DNA from: Brevibacterium marinum
GTDB lineage: Bacteria; Actinomycetota; Actinomycetes; Actinomycetales; Brevibacteriaceae
DNA: 64,000 nt
Assembly: GCF_011927955.1 (NCBI RefSeq)
Contig: NZ_JAATJN010000001.1
Coordinates: 3,348,001 to 3,412,000 of the forward strand
Reading direction: 5' to 3'
Shown here: one piece after another, positions 58,106 to 64,000 of the stretch
How the letters are laid out: each line of letters opens with the position of its first letter
Numbering within the stretch: position 1 is the first letter of the stretch
The notes under the pieces: model-generated
What the model was told of the DNA's origin: nothing
Seen by the model: the letters and a program-made list of their open reading frames with translations, nothing else
Database searches by the model: none
Position numbers and translations under genes: made by a program

Positions 58106-58592
58106 ATGAATGGGACCGCCGAGGCGTTCATCAATGGTGCCCGATGCCTTGTCACTGGAGCGCTAGTCATCGGGGTCGCCTACGGAATCCTCGTCATCTT
58201 TCAAGACGGTCAGATCCTCGACACGATCATCGTCAGCCTCGCCGATCTGACCGGCCATCTGCCGTCTTGGCTGTCGGCTGTCGGGACGTTCTTCTTCCAG
58301 GGGGTTGTCAGCTTCATCGTTCCACCGGGCAGTGGGCGGGCCGCCCCGCCAACACCCATCGTCTCACCGCTGGCAGAAATGATCGGCGTGACTCAGCAGA
58401 CTGCGGGCTTTCCAACTCGCCGACGGCCTTGGCGACCTCGCCTTTCCCACCAGTGGCTTCTTCATGGCAGCCCTGGCCTTGGCCCGCGTTCCCTGGATCA
58501 AATGGATGCGCTGGATGCTGCCGTTGATTGCGGTTCAAGTGACGATTGCGATCAGCTCAATCGTTTTCGCTCATCTCATTGAGCGCAGCTGA
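58106..58592 (+). pseudogene. C-terminal remnant of a YfcC/DcuC-family anion carrier
   Basis: The first frame reads AEAFINGARCLVTGALVIGV, FQDGQILDTIIVSLADL and FIVPPGSG...PIVSPLAEMIGVTQQTA, matching the last third of YfcC-type carriers. At about 58407 the reading continues in another frame as FQLADGLGDLAFPTSGFFMA, ALALARVPWIKWMRWMLPLI and AHLIERS, ending TGA 58590-58592. The N-terminal ~300 codons are missing and the remnant abuts the flavoprotein stop (23 bp). Clearly non-functional. Confidence 0.85.
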
Positions 58593-58690
58593 TTGGACTG
58601 ATCGACATGAACACGACTCAGCGAAACTGCTAGATAACGGACGACGAAACTGTGCAGCTCAATATGTCAGGGAGATCTATGCCAGGATCT

Positions 58691-59851
58691 TCACTCAGCT
58701 CGCGACTCCGGCAATTTGGCAACGTGTTCAACATCAAGAATGAACTGCGCTTCGGCAATTGACGGCTTTCGGCCCAGAATCGTGTCTGCCGCCAACTCGC
58801 CGAAGAATGGTGCGTTCTTGAATCCCTTTCCGGAGAAGCCGGCACAGACGAACACGCTTGGCATGGTCGGGTGGAAATTCATGTATTCCCTGCGGGTGTT
58901 CGTGTAGGCCTCAAAGTAGGCCTGAGCCCTCATCGGATAGTCGTCCAAATCTGGGAACAGATCTCTGGCTACTGCTCTCACCGGTTCGATCTCGGCGTCC
59001 TCAATGCGCATCGGAGCTGAGTCCGGGGATGTCACTGGCAGATGGTGGGGAAATCCGACTCCAAGCTTCATCGCAAGTCCGTCCGCAGTCGGCAGACCGT
59101 ACGAGTAGTTCGGATCGAGACGCATATAGGGCAGGAGTCCATCAATCGACCTTCCTGCGGCAGGAAGGAACCAGCCCGACAAAAGGCGACGGGTAGCGAG
59201 GTACTGCGCCATTTCCGGAAGCAGCGTCGCCGTCCAGGCACCAGCCGCAACAATCGCGTGATCATAAAGCGTTGTCTCCTCGTCAGTCGCGATCGAGACT
59301 TTGTCACCCTCCTGCCGAATGTCTTCGACACGACGCTCTCGCACGATTCGCGCGCCTCGCCCTATGGCGGCGTCCGCGGCAGCTTTCACAGTGCGCTCTG
59401 GGAAGATCGTGCCTGCACCCTTGTCAAGGATTGCGATTTCATCTTCGTTCAAGGCATATTGCGGGTACCGTTTCTGCGCTTCCCCGCGAGTTAGGATCTC
59501 GGTGGTGGAGCCGAGACTGTTCGCAGCTGACAATGCGTTGTCTGTTGACGGCGAAGCTTCAGAACCGATCATCAATGCTCCGGTGAGATTGCGCAGTCGG
59601 CGCCCCGATTCCATCTCAAGCTCATTCCATATCGTGTCAGCCCTCTCCGTGACAGGCAGATACTCGATGTGCTCGGCCTCCATGTGGCGGAATAGACGAC
59701 TCTCGCCTCCGGCGGCCCCACGTGAGTGACCTGGGCTGTAGAGCTCATAACCAGTGACATCGACATTCTTCTTTGCCAATTGCCATAGGGCCTGTGCCCC
59801 GATCGTTCCTGTACCGATGACCGCAATTTTCTGACCTGGCAATGAGATCAC
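58691..59851 (-). CDS. N-methyl amino acid oxidase (monomeric sarcosine oxidase/SolA type)
   Basis: 386 aa. FAD-binding motif AVIGTGTIGAQALWQL, then RGAAGGESRLFRHMEAEH, typical of MSOX/MTOX. The covalent-flavin cysteine is in VFVCAGFSGKGFKNAPFFGE (core CAGFSGKGFK). It oxidises an N-methyl or secondary amino acid (sarcosine, N-methyltryptophan, pipecolate), releasing H2O2. The ATG overlaps the POT transporter stop by 4 bp, so the amino acid may come from an imported peptide. Confidence 0.9.
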   Translation of the reverse strand: MISLPGQKIAVIGTGTIGAQALWQLAKKNVDVTGYELYSPGHSRGAAGGESRLFRHMEAEHIEYLPVTERADTIWNELEMESGRRLRNLTGALMIGSEASPSTDNALSAANSLGSTTEILTRGEAQKRYPQYALNEDEIAILDKGAGTIFPERTVKAAADAAIGRGARIVRERRVEDIRQEGDKVSIATDEETTLYDHAIVAAGAWTATLLPEMAQYLATRRLLSGWFLPAAGRSIDGLLPYMRLDPNYSYGLPTADGLAMKLGVGFPHHLPVTSPDSAPMRIEDAEIEPVRAVARDLFPDLDDYPMRAQAYFEAYTNTRREYMNFHPTMPSVFVCAGFSGKGFKNAPFFGELAADTILGRKPSIAEAQFILDVEHVAKLPESRAE

Positions 59852-61314
59852 TCCTCAATTCCCGCATAGAGTCCTTGATGGATGGGTTTGCGCACGGCGA
59901 ATAGCGACAGTCCTGCGATTACTGCGCCAAGTGCGATGGTGAGAAAGTAGGCGTCGTTGGACACGGCGGTGAAGTACTGCCCCAATAGGCCCGACAGGGA
60001 GGAACCCAGTGCGAGGGTGAGGAAATTGATTGCCACCATCTGTGCGGTGAATGCCTTGGGCGCAATCTGTGTTGCCAATGAGAGTCCGATCGGGCCGACG
60101 AAGATCTCTGAGCTGCCCATGATGAACATGAAGATGACAATGTAGACGAACGGAATCGAGCTTCCATGATGGGCTACTGAGATCAAGAGGATATACGCAA
60201 ATCCCAATCCGATGTGCACGAGCCCGATTGCGAATTTGGTACCGGCTTTGGGTTGGCGTGGTCCCATTCGCTTCCAGATGGCTGCTGCGACTGGCAGCAT
60301 TGCAACTCCAGAGGCCGATGAGATCATGGTGATCCAACCGACTGGGAAGGACCAGTTTCCGACGGTCAGATCGACTCGGTCATTGACGAGCAGCGAGATG
60401 GCCGTGAATTTTGCGAAGAGAAGCCCGAAGTACAGGCTCGAAGCCAAGAACAGTGGAAGGTAGGACCTGATCCTCTGACGTTCGAACGCGTTGACCTTGG
60501 TGGATCTCAGAATAGCTGTGAAGTATGTGGCCGCTGCAATCAGGCAGGCAATTGTGACTATCGTTGACAGTCTTTCTGCTTTGAGCAGGCCGGTTGCCGA
60601 CGCAGCAGCAACGATGGCGAGTGAAACAAGAGCGATCGCTGTCGCTTTGCGCCTCGAGCTAGCGGACAGGGGACGAGTCACCTGGCTCGCTCGGACTGGC
60701 AGGAATCGTGATGAATAGACGTACTGGATGAGAGCGATGATCATGCCTAAGGCGGCAAGTCCGAATCCGAAGTGGAACCCCCATTGATTCTGTGCGAAAC
60801 CAGTCGTCAGTGGACCCAGGACCGCGCCCGTGTTGATGGCCATGTAGAAGTACGAGAACCCTGCGTCCTTCTTTGCCGCCGGTTCAGCGTCAAGGATGAA
60901 GCCGACGATCGAGGTGATGTTGGTTTTCAAAGCACCTGTGCCGAAAATGATCATGACCAGACCGATGCTCAGCCCTAAGAAGCCGGGTGCAACGGCGAGT
61001 GTGATGTGGCCAAGGGCAATGACGATGCCGCCACCGAGGACCATCGAACGAGGGCTGATCAGCCGCTCACCCGCCCAGGCGCCCAAAAGCTGTCCAAGAT
61101 AGACGGATCCACCATACGCGCCGGTGATCCCGGCGGCAGCAGCAGCTGGTAAGGCTAGCCCTCCCTCGGACAGTTCATAGAGAAGATAGAAGGCGAGGAT
61201 GCTCTGTAGGCCATAGAACGAGAACCTTTCCCATAGCTCGGTGAACGCCATTCCGCCGACACCACGAATCTCCTTCTTCTTGGTTGGGACTCGCTGGCCC
61301 AGAGTTGATTCCAA
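59848..61314 (-). CDS. POT/PTR family proton-coupled peptide transporter
   Basis: 488 aa, 14 TMS. The family motif ELWERFSFYGLQSILAFYL is in TM1 (ExxER core ELWERFSFYG), GTGALKTNITSIVGFIL precedes FSYFYMAINTGAVLGPLTTG (core FYMAINTGA). It imports di- and tripeptides or similar zwitterions. It is between the XRE-cupin regulator (53 bp upstream) and the oxidase (4 bp overlap), so one operon is likely. Confidence 0.93.
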   Translation of the reverse strand: MESTLGQRVPTKKKEIRGVGGMAFTELWERFSFYGLQSILAFYLLYELSEGGLALPAAAAAGITGAYGGSVYLGQLLGAWAGERLISPRSMVLGGGIVIALGHITLAVAPGFLGLSIGLVMIIFGTGALKTNITSIVGFILDAEPAAKKDAGFSYFYMAINTGAVLGPLTTGFAQNQWGFHFGFGLAALGMIIALIQYVYSSRFLPVRASQVTRPLSASSRRKATAIALVSLAIVAAASATGLLKAERLSTIVTIACLIAAATYFTAILRSTKVNAFERQRIRSYLPLFLASSLYFGLLFAKFTAISLLVNDRVDLTVGNWSFPVGWITMISSASGVAMLPVAAAIWKRMGPRQPKAGTKFAIGLVHIGLGFAYILLISVAHHGSSIPFVYIVIFMFIMGSSEIFVGPIGLSLATQIAPKAFTAQMVAINFLTLALGSSLSGLLGQYFTAVSNDAYFLTIALGAVIAGLSLFAVRKPIHQGLYAGIEE

Positions 61315-61366
61315 AATTTCTCCTCATTGAGTTCGTGCATATGCTGACGGTGATCGACTGCATCAG

Positions 61367-61936
61367 TCAGTAAGTTGGAGGTGCCATTGTCCATGTGACC
61401 GTGGCTGCAGCAGTGCCTGTACTCTCGGACACCTTGTGCGGCTGACTGCTTTTGTACGTCATCGAGTCCAATGGGGCGAGACGATGTACATCGCCATCGA
61501 CCTCTACTTCTACATGGCCGTCAATCACCAGAAGCAGCTCTTCTGAGTCTCCGTGCGTATATGCAGCGTTACCAGTGTTTCCGCCTGGCCCGAAGACACC
61601 GAGCAACACTTCCAAATGGTCGAATGCTGCCGGCGTGAGTTTGAACTTTGACGCACCGTTGCCGAATGAACGGCTGCTCGCGTCCGCGAAACGCAATACT
61701 GGCCGAGCACTATCCGCACTGGTCTCGAAGAGGTCTCCGACATTGAGCTTGAGCACCTCACAGAGATTTTGCAAAGTGCTTACGCTTCCAAAAGACAAAC
61801 CGCGCTCGACCTGCGACAAGTAGCCGGTGGTAATTCCCGCAGAATCGGAAACTTGCTGAAGCGTCAGCTGCAGGGCTTTTCTCCTGCGCCGAAGACGTTC
61901 TCCGATTGAAGTGCTGTCTTCGGTGTGGTTACTCAT
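61367..61936 (-). CDS. XRE-family regulator with C-terminal cupin domain
   Basis: 189 aa. HTH (LTLQQVSDSAGITTGYLSQVERG) in residues ~12-68 and a double-stranded beta-helix cupin (HGDSEELLLVIDGHVEVEVDG, core EELLLVIDGHVEVEV) in residues ~105-185. Such PuuR-like regulators sense small amino compounds and control adjacent uptake/oxidation genes, here the POT/oxidase pair. First gene of the operon; a TACTCTGAGTA dyad precedes it. Confidence 0.91.
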   Translation of the reverse strand: MSNHTEDSTSIGERLRRRRKALQLTLQQVSDSAGITTGYLSQVERGLSFGSVSTLQNLCEVLKLNVGDLFETSADSARPVLRFADASSRSFGNGASKFKLTPAAFDHLEVLLGVFGPGGNTGNAAYTHGDSEELLLVIDGHVEVEVDGDVHRLAPLDSMTYKSSQPHKVSESTGTAAATVTWTMAPPTY

Positions 61937-61959
61937 ATCACCCAGACTATATGCAAATG

Positions 61960-61970
61960 TACTCTGAGTA
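61960..61970. promoter_or_regulatory. candidate operator of the XRE-cupin operon
   Basis: TACTCTGAGTA is a perfect 5+1+5 dyad in an AT-rich stretch 23 bp upstream of the XRE ATG (61936). On the minus strand TATAGT just downstream of it could be the -10. Confidence 0.45.
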
Positions 61971-62020
61971 AATATTTTTTTACCTTTGACTCGGCAAGTT
62001 CACCTGGCACGGAGGAACAA

Positions 62021-62240
62021 TCAACCAAGGAGTAGGAACAGGAGTCCCAAGACGATGAAGTACATCGAATTCGGCAGCGCCAGGACCATCACTTTCAAGA
62101 TCTGCCGTGAGATCACCGAGGTGGTGTAGCCGAGTTCTTTCGTCACACCACTGAACGAATCATGCTTAACGACAGTTTTGAGAGCGCGTACATGAAGGAA
62201 GTTGAGCGTTGAAGGGTCTGCATGCGTACGTACTGCCATG
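62021..62240 (-). pseudogene. probable transporter C-terminal remnant
   Basis: The frame reads ...LGYTTSVISRQILKVMVLAL then PNSMYFIVLGLLFLLLG and a stop at 62021. It looks like the last membrane helix of a carrier with nothing intact upstream. I do not recognise the family. It directly follows the racemase remnant, as carriers and racemases often do. Confidence 0.4.
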
Positions 62241-62250
62241 GTGAGTGTCC

Positions 62251-62570
62251 TCAGACCGTGGGATAGAACGAAGAGCCGACAACAGCGTTGTAAGCGGTCG
62301 TAATCGCGGTGTGGTAGTCGAAGATTGGCAGACCGAACCGTCGTCTCAGGCTTTCGCTTAAGGGCACAAAGTTCGCGCACTCGAAGTCTATTACCCGAAT
62401 GTCGGGATGGATCGGGATGGGCGGCAAGTTCCGTCAACAGTTGAACCGCCCGTGACCATTGACATTGCCGATCAGCTTCCTTCCATCCACGCTCATAGGT
62501 CCGACGGAATCCAACTGCCGGAGGTACTCCAACGAGATCCACGATAGCGGATGAGGGGCAATGCTCGAAC
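62251..62570 (-). pseudogene. Asp/Glu racemase-family remnant
   Basis: In one frame AVQLLTELAAHPD, then after a frame change IRVIDFECANFVPLSESLRR, RFGLPIFDYHTAITTAYNAV and VGSSFYPTV, stop at 62251. This matches the C-terminal third of Asp/Glu racemase-like proteins (ECTN..P....I....GLP.FD). The frameshift coincides with a tandem duplication of CATCCCGA (around 62400-62420). The N-terminus is missing. Confidence 0.65.
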
Positions 62571-62609
62571 CCGACAGTTGCCGCGCAACATGCCCATTAC
62601 CCTGGTGCC

Positions 62610-63425
62610 ATGGCTGATTTCATCAAAGAACGCGCCGGTGCCCCACACGGATTCTTCGCCGCCGAGGCTGCCGGCCTCGAATGGCTGGCCGAACCGGATG
62701 TCGTGCCCGTGGTCGGCGTCATCGGTCACGATAAGAGAAGTCTGCGACTCGATCGCGTCGACGAGGTCGCCCCGGATGCGCATTCGGCCTTCGGATTCGG
62801 GCGCCGGCTCGCCCTGCTGCACGACTCCGGTGCTCCGGCGTTCGGGTGGGCTCCTGCGGAACCGGCATGGTTCGGTCCGCTCGAGGCTCCATTCGAGGTA
62901 GAGGTCGCATCGTGTGCCACGTTCACCGAATTCTGGGTGGAGACTCGATTGGAGCCGATGGCGACCGACATCGACGATCAGCTGTCGAAGGACGAAAAGG
63001 CAGTCATCACCTCGGCGATCAATGCCATCGCCGGCGGAGCGTTCGACGGGATCTCCGGCGCAGGCACAGAGGCTCCGGCCCGTGTCCACGGCGACCTCTG
63101 GTCCGGCAACCTCATGTGGACGCCCGACGGCTGCACCCTCATCGACCCTGCCGCCCATGGTGGGCACCGCCTCGAGGACCTCGCTATGCTCGCACTGTTC
63201 GGGACACCGTTCCTCGATGACATCTTCGCCGGCTACGAGGCGGTCCATCCGATGCCCGCCGGCTGGCGCGACGATCTTCCCGTGCACAACTTCTTCGCTC
63301 TGCTCGCACACGTCAAGCTGTTCGGCGCAGGATTCCTCGGCCAGACGCTCAGTGCGGCACGGGCGATCAGCGACCGCGCCGAGACACTGGGGTTCGGCTC
63401 CGCGGGGACTGAAGCAGGGAGTTGA
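62610..63425 (+). CDS. fructosamine kinase family protein
   Basis: 271 aa. The kinase catalytic loop RVHGDLWSGNLMW and metal loop LIDPAAHGGHRLEDLAML are those of fructosamine-3-kinase relatives, which phosphorylate ketoamine-modified amines so that they break down (deglycation). The N-terminal ATP lobe is short, as in bacterial members. ATG 62610. No partner gene adjacent; an SDR follows 73 bp downstream on the same strand. Confidence 0.9.
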   Translation: MADFIKERAGAPHGFFAAEAAGLEWLAEPDVVPVVGVIGHDKRSLRLDRVDEVAPDAHSAFGFGRRLALLHDSGAPAFGWAPAEPAWFGPLEAPFEVEVASCATFTEFWVETRLEPMATDIDDQLSKDEKAVITSAINAIAGGAFDGISGAGTEAPARVHGDLWSGNLMWTPDGCTLIDPAAHGGHRLEDLAMLALFGTPFLDDIFAGYEAVHPMPAGWRDDLPVHNFFALLAHVKLFGAGFLGQTLSAARAISDRAETLGFGSAGTEAGS

Positions 63426-63498
63426 CTCCGTGGCTTTAGGTGCTCTTGCGACATCACCTGATAAGCAGAGAGTCGACCATTCGAGCTGGGAGGCAGAA

Positions 63499-64000
63499 AT
63501 GAGACTCGACAACGAAGCATTCATCGTCACCGGCGGGGCATCGGGCATCGGACTGGGAATCACGCGACGCCTGATCTCCGAAGGCGGTCGTGTCGTGGCC
63601 GTTGATATCGACGAAGACGCTGGAGACCGTCTGACGTCGGAGTTGGGCGACAAGATTCACTTCCTCAGGGGCGATGTCTCCGATGCTCAGGTTGCCACAG
63701 CCGCCGTGTCCGAAGCGCTGAGGGTCTTCGGCAGACTCAACGGGCTCGTCAACAATGCCCATGCCTCGCGGCAGAAGCCGCTCCTCGAACTCGAAAAGGC
63801 AGATTGGCAGCTGTCGTTCTCCACCGGGTTCGAGGCGACCCTGAACTTCATGAAGGCAGCCCACGACGAACTGGCCACGACCGCCGGATCAGTGGTCAAC
63901 TTCGGTTCCGGCGCGGCCATGAGCGGTCAGAGCAATCAGGCTGCCTACGCCGCAGCGAAGGAAGCCATCCGCGGCCTCAGCAGAGTGGCCGCGAACGAGT
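63499..64000 (+). CDS. short-chain dehydrogenase/reductase, 5' part
   Basis: The first 167 codons are present and the gene runs off the window. NAD(P) motif VTGGASGIGLG, acidic VDIDED after strand 2 (NAD preference), LVNNAHAS, and the active site Ser in VVNFGSGAAMSG with YAAAK. Substrate not determinable. GGGAGG lies 8 bp before ATG 63499. Confidence 0.92.
   Translation, partial: MRLDNEAFIVTGGASGIGLGITRRLISEGGRVVAVDIDEDAGDRLTSELGDKIHFLRGDVSDAQVATAAVSEALRVFGRLNGLVNNAHASRQKPLLELEKADWQLSFSTGFEATLNFMKAAHDELATTAGSVVNFGSGAAMSGQSNQAAYAAAKEAIRGLSRVAANE

Overview
The window is chromosomal DNA from a high-GC Gram-positive actinobacterium. Support for this comes from an acyl-CoA carboxylase beta gene overlapped by the small actinobacterial epsilon subunit, a Rv2578c-type radical SAM protein, a DUF222/13E12-type HNH protein, a DUF559 protein, a GPGG-motif small membrane protein, and frequent GTG/TTG starts and ATGA overlaps. 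The gene mix looks like Micrococcales and perhaps Brevibacterium, but that placement is from memory, not a search. I saw no rRNA, tRNA, CRISPR array, insertion sequence or prophage.

Layout. 1-9.6 kb: end of an acyl-CoA carboxylase operon, a TetR/DHA2 efflux pair, a nitrilase-family amidase, an MFS carrier, a DUF885 peptidase-like protein, a GntR regulator and a hydantoin-racemase-like gene. 9.6-16.7 kb: an NCS1 permease, a DUF559 protein, and an FMNH2-dependent monooxygenase with an MHS carrier and a flavin reductase. 16.8-29.2 kb: radical SAM protein, FrnE-like DsbA protein, two TetR-controlled membrane proteins of one family (one internally duplicated), MgtC, two amidohydrolases and a lone TetR. 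29.3-34.9 kb: a five-gene operon joining an S15/CocE hydrolase to an OpuC-type ABC importer. 35-39.9 kb: MBL-fold protein, then a fatty-acid desaturase beside a DesK/DesR-like two-component system. 40-50.2 kb: HNH protein, a MatC-like carrier with an M20 hydrolase, a wrecked CoA-transferase gene, and an AbgA-like M20 hydrolase with an MFS carrier and a divergent LysR. 50.3-58.6 kb: phospholipase D-type synthase, DUF1348, TM2-Ltp protein, GPGG protein, a repeat-rich anchored protein, DUF998, macrolide phosphotransferase homologue, flavin disulfide reductase and a YfcC remnant. 58.7-64 kb: an XRE-cupin / POT peptide transporter / N-methyl amino acid oxidase operon, a decayed racemase locus, a fructosamine kinase and a truncated SDR.

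The physiology is scavenging of small nitrogenous organics (amides, hydantoin/allantoin-like compounds, acylated amino acids, peptides, betaines), mostly with a transporter next to an enzyme and a local regulator.

The most unusual signal is a recurring architecture. Many genes, nearly all on the minus strand, are followed by short degenerate tandem arrays (unit 15-24 bp) that begin on or within a few bases of the stop codon and repeat the TGA downstream. Unit sequences differ from gene to gene. Similar 15-18 bp expansions occur inside coding sequence: the histidine kinase tail, an MFS tail, the anchored protein at 54 kb, and possibly the low-complexity insert of the response regulator. Several genes are also caught in decay (45.7-46.2, 58.1-58.6 and 62.0-62.6 kb).
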